From a virus, in IMG/VR virus record IMGVR_UViG_3300021960_000172, positions 1 through 41,682 of that record: 41,682 nt of DNA; one strand, 5' to 3'. Both the position numbers and the translations under genes were made by a program. Shown here piece by piece: positions 1 through 7,696 of the stretch (its first letter is position 1; each line of letters opens with the position of its first letter). The notes below the pieces were generated by a model, which was not told the DNA's origin, made no database searches, and worked only from the letters and a program-made list of their open reading frames with translations.

Positions 1-130
1 CTTGCCGGCCGTGATGGCATTGTGGGCCACCGAGCTGTCGATATACTTGAGGGCACCCACGCCATCGCAGTAATACAGGCGGTTGTTCAGCTGGGCAAAA
101 TAGACGTTGCTGCCACTGTAGGTACTGCTG
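1..130. repeat. Terminal direct repeat, copy 1 (circular assembly overlap)
   Basis: Bases 5-130 are identical to 41557-41682, and bases 1-3 also match; only base 4 differs (g here, c in the other copy). The tail nozzle-like gene reads in the same frame through both ends. The simplest reading is the overlap an assembler leaves when a circular or terminally redundant genome closes, giving a unit length of about 41,552 bp. A true short physical terminal repeat is possible but cannot be told from sequence alone. Confidence 0.9.
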
Positions 131-516
131 GCAATGCTGGCATACACCGCGCCCTCGGTGCCCTGGAGCAGGCTGCCGCCCTGGGCCAGCACAACATACT
201 CACTGGCGTTGGTATCAAAGTAGAAGCAGGCATCAATGGCCGTGGAGCCAAGGCTGGAACCCCAGTAGGCGGTTGAGCCGTTCCACGTGCCGCTAACGTC
301 CTCCCAGTTGCCGGACATGACATTGCCCGTGGTGGTCAGGGCGCCCCGGCGCGTCACCAGCCGCCCAAAGTTGTCAAAGTCCATGTTCTGGGCCTCAACA
401 AAGGAGCCGGCCGGGATCATGTTGGCCGGGTGGGCACTAACCTGACCGCCAGCGAACCCAATGTCGCCATCGGCAACAATCGGGTCATCGAGGGCGTTCT
501 GTTCTTTGAGTGCCAT
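1..516 (-). CDS. Tail nozzle-like (tubular protein B-like) protein, N-terminal part
   Basis: This is the first 172 codons of a gene that continues across the window join into 41552..40242, giving a joined protein of 608 residues. The ATG at 516 shares one base with the stop of the upstream adaptor gene (TAATG), which fixes the start. The N-terminus holds a Phe-Ala-Gly-Gly-Gln stretch and then a segment with AQNMDFDN and LVTRRG. Similar NM...RRG segments begin many podovirus tail nozzle proteins (T7 gp12 type). The position right after the adaptor gene fits that role. Assignment rests on this and on the beta-rich C-terminal part; no search was possible. It looks partial only because the window cuts the circular genome. 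Confidence 0.65.
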   Translation of the reverse strand, partial: MALKEQNALDDPIVADGDIGFAGGQVSAHPANMIPAGSFVEAQNMDFDNFGRLVTRRGALTTTGNVMSGNWEDVSGTWNGSTAYWGSSLGSTAIDACFYFDTNASEYVVLAQGGSLLQGTEGAVYASIASSTYSGSNVYFAQLNNRLYYCDGVGALKYIDSSVAHNAITAGK

Positions 517-1238
517 TAGTCGGGTGAGCAGATCGGGTCGTAGCCTTCCTCAAGGGGGATGATGCGGCTGATGGACGCCTGCTGGCCCTTCTCAAGGTCA
601 CGCATGATGGCAATGGCAGCGGCGGCTTCCGTGAACTTGGCCTGGGCCTTGCCGTACTGGCGGGCACGCTCCAGCATGTCGCCCTCCGCAAAGGCCAGCA
701 GGGCATTGTCGATGCCACGCAGGCAGGGGCTGTCGCTGTCGGTGAGTTCAACCCACTTCAGCTTGCCAAGCACATAGAGGGTGCCAGCGGTCTGCGGGAC
801 CGGAACGGGCTTGATACGGCAATACCCGCTACCGTCCTTGGGCAGGTTGATATAGCCACTGGGCATGGCCCGGCGGCTGGTTACGTCGATCCATGCGTTC
901 GGGTCGATCTGGAAGAAGGTGGCCCAATCGCTGTTGATGACCTCGGCCCCGTCATCGTTGCCGGTTTCCGTCATCTTCACCGCTACCGGGAAGTCAATGA
1001 AGGTTGTTGGGGCAACTACCGACTGGTAGAAGGTTGTGCTGGGAGCGCCGTCCAGCGTGATGGTCTGGTCGCCCGCAACCACCGCCTTGGTGGCAATGCC
1101 GAGGGTTTCCGTCCACAGGCAGCTCTCCCAGATCATCCGATACCGGGCATTGATGTAGGACTTACAGGCCGTGACACTAGCCGCGTCCGTGTCCTGGAGC
1201 TTGCTGGTGATGAATGATGCGAGTGAGGAGAGGGTCAT
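516..1238 (-). CDS. Probable head-tail adaptor / tail tubular protein A-like (240 aa)
   Basis: The protein begins with MTLSSLASFITSKLQD and ends with a helical stretch rich in Ala/Glu/Arg (ERARQYGKAQAKFTEAAAA). Between them is a beta-rich middle with aromatic residues. Gene order (portal, scaffold, capsid, fibres, this gene, nozzle) and the helical ends match T7 gp11-type adaptors or gatekeepers, which join the portal ring to the tail tube. Its stop overlaps the ATG of the nozzle gene by one base, so the two are probably translationally coupled. The functional call is inference from position and general composition; no diagnostic motif is visible. Confidence 0.55.
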   Translation of the reverse strand: MTLSSLASFITSKLQDTDAASVTACKSYINARYRMIWESCLWTETLGIATKAVVAGDQTITLDGAPSTTFYQSVVAPTTFIDFPVAVKMTETGNDDGAEVINSDWATFFQIDPNAWIDVTSRRAMPSGYINLPKDGSGYCRIKPVPVPQTAGTLYVLGKLKWVELTDSDSPCLRGIDNALLAFAEGDMLERARQYGKAQAKFTEAAAAIAIMRDLEKGQQASISRIIPLEEGYDPICSPD

Positions 1239-1239
1239 A

Positions 1240-2025
1240 TTAGCCTAGAACCTTGTAACGAATGATAACGATGCCGCTGCCACCCGTGCCGGATGTGCCG
1301 CTATTGGAGCCGCCGCCACCACCGCCGGTATTGGCCGTGCCATTGCTGCCATTGGGGCTGCCGCTATAACCGCCGGCACCACCGCCACCGCTGCCACCGG
1401 CCAATGGTGAGCCGCCATTAGTGCCACCGCCGCCACCGCCGGCATAGGTCACGGAAGCACCGCTGAAGGAGTTGGCTAGGCCGTTGCCGCCCGTGTAGGT
1501 GCCGCCGCCCTGTGCGTTGTTCTGGGTATCGCCACCAGCGCCGCCACCGCCGCCACCCTCAAAGGCACCAGAGTTATTGCCGCCGCCGCCCTTATAGACA
1601 TTGGAGCCGCTGCCAGCATTGGCGCCCGTGATGTTGCCAGAGCCGCCACCGCCGTTACCGCCATTGGTCAGGCTATTGGCGACAACGCCAGTTCCTCCAC
1701 CATAGGCCGTGGTGCCGTTGAAGGTGGAGTTGAAACCATCTGAGCCAGGAGCGCCACCGGCACCCACCACAACGGGCAGCGTGCCGACAGAAAGCGATCC
1801 ACCAGAAATAACCTCAACGGAGCCACCGCCGCCACCACCAGAGTTGGCCAGTGCGCCACCGCCACCACCGGCAACAACCAAGTAGTCGGCCGTGCGGTTG
1901 GCCGGGGCCGATGTCACCACCAGGTCCGCACTGCTGGTGAACGTGTGAATCTTGTAGCCGCCAGAATAGCTAACGGACCCGCCCGTTGCCTGGATATAAC
2001 CGGGACTGAGCATTACTGGCATCAT
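1240..2025 (-). CDS. Glycine-rich tail adhesin-like protein (261 aa)
   Basis: About the last three quarters are built of poly-glycine runs separated by short loops containing Asn, Ser, Thr or Tyr, and the end reads GGSGIVIIRYKVLG. This layout is typical of glycine-rich phage fibre-tip proteins, which by analogy with Salmonella phage S16 gp38 can pack as polyglycine-II sandwiches and bind receptors with the loops. The N-terminal 65 residues are ordinary beta-rich sequence (TFTSSADLVVTSAPANRTADYLVVAGG) and probably attach the tip. The ATG at 2025 overlaps the stop of the upstream fibre gene (ATGA). GCC/ACC-rich DNA makes several false frames on both strands here. Confidence 0.7.
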   Translation of the reverse strand: MMPVMLSPGYIQATGGSVSYSGGYKIHTFTSSADLVVTSAPANRTADYLVVAGGGGGALANSGGGGGGSVEVISGGSLSVGTLPVVVGAGGAPGSDGFNSTFNGTTAYGGGTGVVANSLTNGGNGGGGSGNITGANAGSGSNVYKGGGGNNSGAFEGGGGGGAGGDTQNNAQGGGTYTGGNGLANSFSGASVTYAGGGGGGTNGGSPLAGGSGGGGAGGYSGSPNGSNGTANTGGGGGGSNSGTSGTGGSGIVIIRYKVLG

Positions 2026-2606
2026 TTTACGTCAAGGAGGACCGAGCAGTAGATGTTGGTGCCGTTGCTAACGCCGCTGATGATGTCCACCGCAGCCGCC
2101 GTGGTGGTCAGCGTGGGGGCGGTGCCGCCCGGGAACTTGAACACCGAGTTGAAGGACAGGGTGCGGCTACCCGCGCCGTCCTGCGTGATGCGCCAGATGT
2201 AGGTAGCGCCAGCCGCCAGATTGGTAGGAGCACCAAGCGCACGATTGCCACCCAGCGTCACGGTGAAGACGTTGCCCAGTGAGCAGTCCGTGGCGATGGT
2301 GGCGGCGTCAGTAATGGCCGTCTCGCCCTTGTTGAGGCCGGCCCGGGCCAACACCGCCGTAGCGGCAGCGGTTCCGCCCTGGGCAATGGCCAGCGGCGTG
2401 TTGAGCCCGCCGGTCAGGGTAGTCACGCCAGTCACCTCCATGGTGCCTGCGCTCTTGACGCCCGCCGTGCTGATCTGGAGCGCACTGTCATTGCCCAAGC
2501 CGTCAGTGACGGCCTTGAGCGACCCACCCACCGGCCCGTTGTCCGTGACCTTGAGCAGGGCGTCGTAGGAACTGGCGACGGTTACGCCGGTAAGTGTGGT
2601 GCCCAT
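2022..2606 (-). CDS. Tail fibre-like protein (194 aa)
   Basis: The sequence is Ser/Thr/Gly/Ala-rich and beta-rich. It has an AIAQGGTAAATA segment near residue 75, a short motif common in phage tail-fibre shafts where a fibre turns into its distal domain. The C-terminus (SGVSNGTNIYCSVLLDVK) resembles the ends of many small fibre proteins. It lies directly before the glycine-rich adhesin gene and overlaps it by 4 bases, suggesting that the two form one fibre: shaft or adaptor plus tip. Assignment by composition and context only. Confidence 0.6.
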   Translation of the reverse strand: MGTTLTGVTVASSYDALLKVTDNGPVGGSLKAVTDGLGNDSALQISTAGVKSAGTMEVTGVTTLTGGLNTPLAIAQGGTAAATAVLARAGLNKGETAITDAATIATDCSLGNVFTVTLGGNRALGAPTNLAAGATYIWRITQDGAGSRTLSFNSVFKFPGGTAPTLTTTAAAVDIISGVSNGTNIYCSVLLDVK

Positions 2607-2610
2607 GGGA

Positions 2611-2883
2611 TTAGGCGTTCAGCTGGCCCTTGTAGGCGAGAACGCTGCCGGAGCTGAGGGTGAAGGCCGTGATCTGGCCATAAATCCAGCTGCCCGCCGG
2701 GAAGGTAACGCTGGTGAGCGTGCCCGTGCTGCCGGCAATGGTAAGGGCGCTGAAGGCGGTCGATGTGACCATGTTGAGGGCCATCCAGGGGCCGGCAGCG
2801 CCAGAGCTGGTGCCGCTGACGTACTCGACGCCAAAATGCCCCATGCTGACTTCCGCGATGTAGTTGCTGTTACGTGAACTCAT
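2611..2883 (-). CDS. Small virion-associated protein, unknown (90 aa)
   Basis: Unrecognised. The protein begins MSSRNSNYIAEVSMGHFGVEY and is beta-rich with many Ser/Thr/Gly and small hydrophobic residues. It contains a VTFPAGSWIYGQITAFTLSSG stretch of the kind found in small phage proteins that sit on heads or tail fibres. It is packed 4 bases from the fibre gene and 1 base from the next upstream gene in the same operon. A role in the virion surface or fibre attachment is inferred from position. Confidence 0.55.
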   Translation of the reverse strand: MSSRNSNYIAEVSMGHFGVEYVSGTSSGAAGPWMALNMVTSTAFSALTIAGSTGTLTSVTFPAGSWIYGQITAFTLSSGSVLAYKGQLNA

Positions 2884-2884
2884 G

Positions 2885-3091
2885 TTATTGATTCCAGATT
2901 TTCTGTATGCCGGCTTTCCGGCCGTTGATCCTATCGCCCCGTGCCTCGCAGCGCCGGTAGCCCTCCATTATCTTTTGTGAGAAATTCATGCCGACCAGGC
3001 TGGGGGTGCCCCGGAACGGCGGTTTGTCGGCTATCTTGACGAAAGCCCTGGCCACCTTGTCCCATGCGTAGGAGCCGGTAGCACCTGCCAT
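2885..3091 (-). CDS. Small basic protein, unknown (68 aa)
   Basis: The ATG at 3091 shares a base with the stop of the upstream gene (TGATG), which favours it over the GTG one codon earlier. The protein (MAGATGSYAWDKVARAFVK...) is rich in Lys and Arg, ends AGIQKIWNQ and has no recognisable domain. It lies in the head/tail operon between the KOW-like capsid-associated gene and the fibre genes. Probably a minor structural or assembly factor; not assignable further. Confidence 0.55.
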   Translation of the reverse strand: MAGATGSYAWDKVARAFVKIADKPPFRGTPSLVGMNFSQKIMEGYRRCEARGDRINGRKAGIQKIWNQ

Positions 3092-3351
3092 CACATGTCC
3101 TCCCCCGATTCCTTCATCATGGCCGCCTTGACGGATTCCTCCGTGGGCTCCATGTCCATTTCCTTCTCCTCATGGTCGCCGCACTCGCAGCCACCAACGG
3201 ACTTAACCTTGACCGTCACGTTGTCGCCATCAATGGCAACGACCGTGCCGACCACATCGGTGATGTTGACCTGATCGCCAACACCGGGAGCAACGGCCTC
3301 GCCGTCCTCCGACATGTCCTCCAACGCCTTGACCGGAAAACTGATTTTCAT
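3091..3351 (-). CDS. Small capsid-associated protein with KOW/SH3-like segment (86 aa)
   Basis: The N-terminal half reads as a small beta-barrel: GVGDQVNITDVVGTVVAIDG followed by DNVTVKVKSV, a GDxV...GTVxxIxGDxVTV pattern seen in KOW/SH3-like folds. A CECGDHEEKE segment (two Cys, one His) follows, then an acidic Met/Glu-rich tail. Proteins of this kind often sit just after N4-gp56-type capsid genes in phage operons, so capsid decoration or stabilisation is a fair inference. The two Cys and nearby His could bind metal, which is unproven. Confidence 0.55.
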   Translation of the reverse strand: MKISFPVKALEDMSEDGEAVAPGVGDQVNITDVVGTVVAIDGDNVTVKVKSVGGCECGDHEEKEMDMEPTEESVKAAMMKESGEDM

Positions 3352-3372
3352 AGTAATGGGATTGTGCCCAGA

Positions 3373-3400
3373 GTGACCCCACCCGGCAGGGCAGGGTCAC
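3373..3400 (-). terminator. Hairpin just after the major capsid gene
   Basis: A 7-bp perfect inverted repeat (GTGACCC at 3373-3379, GGGTCAC at 3394-3400) lies in the 64-base gap between the capsid gene stop and the next gene. There is no clear T-run on the minus strand. It is more likely a partial terminator or mRNA-stabilising hairpin that raises capsid output over downstream genes than a full stop. Confidence 0.4.
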
Positions 3401-3415
3401 GAGGGAACTACCCTA

Positions 3416-4504
3416 TTACAGGGTGTGGGCGGTCTTCGTCATGTGCCGAACGTAGAAGTTCGGGTTCAGGCGAAGCGCGGTGAAGTAGATCTTCGCCGCA
3501 ACCACGATGTTCTGGTTGAACGCATCCGACTTGTCGGCCTTGTCGAGAACCTCGACCGCCGGGCTGAACGGGCTGTCACCAGCAATGTGGGGAACGCCGA
3601 TGGCGTCACGGCCCAGCATGAAGGACGAGATAACGTCCTTGCCGGTGCCGGTGCCGCCGCCGCCAGAAACCGCATAGATGTTGCGGTCAGCAGCCGTGGC
3701 CGAACCCAGCGACACGAACGAGTTGGTCTGCTCAACGATGCGGACACCGTAGAGGGAGCCGACCTCGCCCTTGTAAAGGGCCTGGACATTGCTATACTTG
3801 GCGGCATCGAGCCAGTCCGTGTCACGCTTGAGGTCGCGGGTAACGCGAGGATCGGTGACATAGACGTAACCACCGCTGTCAAACTCAGGAGCGATGTTGC
3901 GCTTGAGCTTGGTGGCGAGATCGAGGATGGACGCGGAGTCCAGCACCGAGGTCGTGGTGGCCGAGTTCAGGCCGGTGTAGCTCTGGGTCGTGCCAGCGGG
4001 CTGGCCATAGACCTCAAGGATGGTGTCCGAGTTGTCGAGCGAACCGCCGCCCTCGGTGGCCGAACCGATGGAGCCGTTGGAGGCCGTCAGGTTGGAACCG
4101 GCGAGGACGTTGCGGATCACGGAGTCAGACCAGAGGCCCAAGTCCTGACCGGCACGCTTGGTGGCTTCCTTGGTCGAGCTGAAAAGCTCGGTAGCCTTCA
4201 TAATGTCCGTCATCGTGTAACGCTGGCCGTACTGGGCCAGAGCCTTCGTGATGCTGGACAGCGAGAGCTGGGCGGAAGTCGAGGAAGCCGGGATCGTGCC
4301 TTCCGTGAGGGCCTGGACATCAGTGATGGCCGGATTGCCCCAACGGAACATGGTGATCGACTTGTTGCCGCCATTCTTCGGAATGGGGGCCTTGGTGGCG
4401 AACTGGTCGAGCTTGCGAATCTGCTCGATGTTCTGGAGAAGCTGCTTGGAGAAAAGCGCCCGGAATTGACCGGACAGCGTAGAGGAGGTTGTAACACCAG
4501 CCAT
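3416..4504 (-). CDS. Major capsid protein, N4-gp56 family (362 aa)
   Basis: This forms the icosahedral shell (HK97 fold). The N-terminus has the family layout: a start with small polar residues, a helix (FSKQLLQNIEQIRKLDQF), then a basic KNGGNKSITMFRW strand, an ALTEGTIPAS loop and ALAQYGQRYTMTDI. These are close to the conserved KxxK...F.R, LTEG.TP and L.QYG.Y..iTD blocks of N4-gp56-like capsid proteins. Length is normal for the family. It follows the scaffold gene and is followed by a hairpin, the usual setting for a highly expressed gene. A long antisense frame (3425-4516) is a GC-driven shadow. Confidence 0.88.
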   Translation of the reverse strand: MAGVTTSSTLSGQFRALFSKQLLQNIEQIRKLDQFATKAPIPKNGGNKSITMFRWGNPAITDVQALTEGTIPASSTSAQLSLSSITKALAQYGQRYTMTDIMKATELFSSTKEATKRAGQDLGLWSDSVIRNVLAGSNLTASNGSIGSATEGGGSLDNSDTILEVYGQPAGTTQSYTGLNSATTTSVLDSASILDLATKLKRNIAPEFDSGGYVYVTDPRVTRDLKRDTDWLDAAKYSNVQALYKGEVGSLYGVRIVEQTNSFVSLGSATAADRNIYAVSGGGGTGTGKDVISSFMLGRDAIGVPHIAGDSPFSPAVEVLDKADKSDAFNQNIVVAAKIYFTALRLNPNFYVRHMTKTAHTL

Positions 4505-4521
4505 GGTAGTAAATAATTAGT

Positions 4522-5451
4522 TCAGGCGAGCCCGGAAGCGCGGTCGTGTTCAAACGCCGCTTGCTCCAGCCGCTTCTCCTGTTCCTTGAGGCTAAGTTCC
4601 TCGAAAGGCTTTTCAGCCTTGGCAGGGGATGCGGGTGATCCGGGTCCGATAGAGAGTTTCTTTTGGAGCGTTTCGTATTCGGCCTTCAGTTTCTTCAATT
4701 CTGCGGCAGTCCCTTCAAAGGTCTTGGCCTGCAAGTTGACTTCGGCGGCACGTACAGCGTAACCCAGGCCGTTTTCGTTCTGAGTCAGCAGCGGGAACTC
4801 GTTCAGGACTTTGACCGTCTCCTGATACAGCTCGCTCTTGGGATCGCGCAGGTCGGGCTTCTGGTCGGAGAGCTTCGCGTAGTTGTCGCTCCACTTCTTA
4901 CCAAACTCCTCCTGGGCCTTCTGGGCTCGCACCGTCTGCTCCTTCTTGGCCAATTCCTCGGCCAGGTTTTCAGCAGCCGTAGCGTTCTCAGTCTCCCCCT
5001 TGTCACGAAAGGCTTTGGCCGCGTCCTTGTAGTCCTTGGCCGTGAATCCCCTTTCGTCACGGAACGGCTCGGCACTGGACTTGGCTTTAAGGGCCTCCTC
5101 CTTCAACCGGGCGATCTCAGCGCGTTCGGCCTCCACCTTCGCCTTTTCGGCTTTGATGGCTTCCTTCTCCGCGTTGATGCTCTCCCAGGTCTTGTGCTTA
5201 CGCTCCTCGTTTGCCGCCCACTTGCTCTTGGCTTTGTCTTCAGTGGGACCGTCTTTCTTCAAAGAACCATCCGATTCCTTCGCCGCCTCGGGCTCCTCTT
5301 TTGGCTTTTCCTCGGGGGTGGCTGCGGGTTTGGCTTCGACCGCCGGCTTGGCCTCTACAGGCTTTTCCAGGTCAATCGTGCCATCCGCCTCCATCGCCTT
5401 CAGATCATTCAGCAGGGATTCCTCGGTGACTTCGGTTTCAGTTTCAGGCAT
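4522..5451 (-). CDS. Scaffolding / capsid assembly protein (309 aa)
   Basis: The protein is highly charged. The first 90 residues are Glu/Lys/Pro/Ala-rich (PVEAKPAVEAKPAATPEEKP repeats) and probably disordered. The middle is a long Ala/Glu/Lys coiled coil, and a Lys-rich segment lies near the C-terminus. This composition, together with the place immediately upstream of the capsid gene, is the normal signature of podovirus scaffold proteins, which guide shell assembly and then leave the prohead. No catalytic motif of a fused protease is visible. The PVEAKPAVEAKP part is a short internal repeat. Confidence 0.75.
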   Translation of the reverse strand: MPETETEVTEESLLNDLKAMEADGTIDLEKPVEAKPAVEAKPAATPEEKPKEEPEAAKESDGSLKKDGPTEDKAKSKWAANEERKHKTWESINAEKEAIKAEKAKVEAERAEIARLKEEALKAKSSAEPFRDERGFTAKDYKDAAKAFRDKGETENATAAENLAEELAKKEQTVRAQKAQEEFGKKWSDNYAKLSDQKPDLRDPKSELYQETVKVLNEFPLLTQNENGLGYAVRAAEVNLQAKTFEGTAAELKKLKAEYETLQKKLSIGPGSPASPAKAEKPFEELSLKEQEKRLEQAAFEHDRASGLA

Positions 5452-5511
5452 GTTTTGTGTTGCTATGGCTCGTCAACGGATCGCAACAATCCGCTGCCGT
5501 GTGTTTGGCAC

Positions 5512-5838
5512 CTATGGGTTCGCCAGATGGTCGGTGCCGCTATCCCCATCCGTCGAAAATTGGTTCAGGTCAGCCAGTGCCTCGATGGCAGCCAGCATAC
5601 CCTTCTGCCCGCCAACGTAGCCCGCCTCGTAGGGCAGGACGTTCACCTTGGTCAGGGCCTTGGCCTGTTCCCGGAGCGTCATGTTGAGCAGTGCCCGGGT
5701 CATCTTCTGGCCGGAAGGCGTTTTCAGGTAGCGCCCCAGCTCGGCCGCGTCCTCGGCCTCCCACTTCACGCCGTCCACCCACTCCTGGTAGCGGGCGAAG
5801 ATAATCATGGCGCGTAGGTAACGGAGCATTGGCGTCAT
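5512..5838 (-). CDS. Small head-operon protein, unknown (up to 108 aa)
   Basis: A mainly helical protein (ARYQEWVDGVKWEAEDAAEL..., MTRALLNMTLREQAKALTKV) between portal and scaffold. Several ATGs lie near the N-terminus, so the start may be a few codons later than the one given. No family recognised. Its helical, mixed-charge nature and position suggest a packaging or assembly accessory. A 60-base untranslated gap separates it from the scaffold gene. Confidence 0.55.
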   Translation of the reverse strand: MTPMLRYLRAMIIFARYQEWVDGVKWEAEDAAELGRYLKTPSGQKMTRALLNMTLREQAKALTKVNVLPYEAGYVGGQKGMLAAIEALADLNQFSTDGDSGTDHLANP

Positions 5839-5844
5839 TATAGC

Positions 5845-7692
5845 TTAACCGGGAAGCTGCTGCCCGCCCATAGTAGGGGCAGCCGGGACAAGCCCAACCG
5901 ATTGCAGATACTTGGTGATCTCCTGCCGGGCCTTCTTGCCTGCGTTGTTGTCCACCGACTCAAAGCCCGCTACCAACTGGTCAAGGCGAGCCAGAACGGC
6001 CTGCTGGCCCTCGGGGGGCACGGGAGCTTGGCTCGTTACGGCCTTCTGGATGACCTGCATCAGCACCCCGATACGGGTGGCGTAGTCCTGACCCTGTTTA
6101 GCCGGGATTTGCATACCCAGCAGCAGGGATGGCACCGTCTTGGCCTCGTCAGCCGCCTCGTCCTGACCCTTCTGGTTGGGGTCGGTGAAAACCCGCTTGA
6201 TAAGGCTCGGGTCGTCCAGCTCCAGGATGCTCCGGTCCAGCTCGGCTTGGTTGATCCACGGGCTGTTCATAAAAACCTGCTTACGCTGCACGGCCTTCTG
6301 GAGCAGGAACTGGCGGTTCACCTCATTGACGCCGCCCTTGGGCTCGATGTGGTACTGCTCATGCAGGGCCTGCGGGTCCACCTGCAAGCTGTCCTCAAGG
6401 AAGCGGTATTGGAGGTCTTCCTTGTCGTACTGGAGGAGCAGCGACCACGACATCTTGTAGAGCTTGGCCAGGGCCATGCGGCACATGCGGGCACGAAGGT
6501 CGCCGGCCTGCTGGGTCTGCCCGCCAATGGCCTCAATCTCCGTGGCCGTGCGGCGGTTGGTCGTGTTGATGACCTGGCCCATGCCATAATCCGGGTTGCT
6601 GACCCGCTGTTCCGCCACCTGCCGGGCCATGACCATCTCCTGGTCAAAGCTCACCGGGGTCTGGGCCGCCGGCACCGGCACAATGCCATAGGGCAGCACC
6701 GCGCCCGGCTGGAAGCGCAGGTTCATGGTGTTCGGCACCTCCCGCTCGGCCCGGAACATGGGCTTGTTGAAATACTGCATCGCCTCATGCTTCTGATTCC
6801 ATGTGTGGCACAGGGCCGCCTCATAGGGGGCCAGCATTTCCGCCACGCCACGGGGGCTGTACCAGCCGCCCTCCTTGATCTCATACGGGAAATCAACGAA
6901 CGGGGCCATGCCATGGTCATAGACCAGCTCCATGGGCTCGCGCAGGTCGATGTCCGGCTCGTTCGGGCTGAAGGTTTCCACGATCCACTTGCCATCATCC
7001 CGGTGGCGATAGACCTCCCAGACGATGATCTGCTCGCTATCCTCCGAATGGGTGATGCCTTCCCGCAACTGGCGGGCCTGGCGCATGGCGTTCTCGCCCG
7101 GGTCTTTCGACTCGGCCCCGGAACCCGTGATCTTCTCCAGCGTGGACTTGTCGCTGCGATAGACCCCGGCCCGCTTGTAGGCCCCGACGCTGAACGGCAT
7201 CACATGCACGCAGCGGTCAGCCTCCTGAAGGTCGCGGGTGTAGGACGGGACGATGAAATACTGGGGGTCGATGCTGGCATACCGCACCTGCTTCTTCATC
7301 GCGTCCCAATAGACCTTCATCACACCCCGGCCGCTTTGCAGGGTGGAATCAATCCACGCCAAAGCCTCATGCTGGAGGTTGGTCTTCTCACGAATCTTGT
7401 AGTCGAACCACTGCTCGGCCGTGGTCGTGGCCGCAGCCAACTGCTGGCGCATGGGAACGAAGGTAGCCACCGTGTCCATGCCCACGATCTGCTGGAAGAA
7501 CATCGGCTTCAGCTTCTCAATGTTGGTGTCGATGAGCGGCCAGTGGAGGTCGGGCGCGTTCGGGTAGGGTTTCTTCACCCGGGCCTTGCCGTTGTGCCGC
7601 ATCCGGTAGAACTCAACATGCTTGGTGGCCCAGCTGGTGCGATTTTTGATGTCGCTCAGGATGTCGCCGTGGAGTTTGCCGCGTGAGTTCAT
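5845..7692 (-). CDS. Portal protein (615 aa)
   Basis: This is the head-tail connector ring through which DNA enters and leaves. Size (615 aa) fits podovirus portals. The protein starts with a charged helix region and contains TNIEKLKPMFFQQIVGMD near residue 55. It has the acidic and aromatic middle usual for portals, a WNQKHEAMQYFNKPMFRAE segment and a Gln-rich C-terminal end (GLVPAAPTMGGQQLPG). The gene lies between the terminase block and the scaffold/capsid genes. The call rests on size, order and general similarity to portals; a structure-level comparison would settle it. Antisense frames over it are shadows. Confidence 0.8.
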   Translation of the reverse strand: MNSRGKLHGDILSDIKNRTSWATKHVEFYRMRHNGKARVKKPYPNAPDLHWPLIDTNIEKLKPMFFQQIVGMDTVATFVPMRQQLAAATTTAEQWFDYKIREKTNLQHEALAWIDSTLQSGRGVMKVYWDAMKKQVRYASIDPQYFIVPSYTRDLQEADRCVHVMPFSVGAYKRAGVYRSDKSTLEKITGSGAESKDPGENAMRQARQLREGITHSEDSEQIIVWEVYRHRDDGKWIVETFSPNEPDIDLREPMELVYDHGMAPFVDFPYEIKEGGWYSPRGVAEMLAPYEAALCHTWNQKHEAMQYFNKPMFRAEREVPNTMNLRFQPGAVLPYGIVPVPAAQTPVSFDQEMVMARQVAEQRVSNPDYGMGQVINTTNRRTATEIEAIGGQTQQAGDLRARMCRMALAKLYKMSWSLLLQYDKEDLQYRFLEDSLQVDPQALHEQYHIEPKGGVNEVNRQFLLQKAVQRKQVFMNSPWINQAELDRSILELDDPSLIKRVFTDPNQKGQDEAADEAKTVPSLLLGMQIPAKQGQDYATRIGVLMQVIQKAVTSQAPVPPEGQQAVLARLDQLVAGFESVDNNAGKKARQEITKYLQSVGLVPAAPTMGGQQLPG

Positions 7693-7696
7693 GGGA

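Noticed and set aside
3425-4516. 363-codon plus-strand frame opposite the major capsid gene
   Set aside because: GC-driven shadow; the capsid frame has clear family motifs and the antisense product has none.
4663-5817. 384-codon plus-strand frame opposite scaffold gene
   Set aside because: Leu/Phe/Gly-rich antisense of a Lys/Glu coiled-coil gene; no start context or coupling.
5902-7686. 594-codon plus-strand frame opposite the portal gene
   Set aside because: Mirror of a high-GC gene; product is His/Leu/Gly-rich without domain pattern, and the portal frame explains the region.
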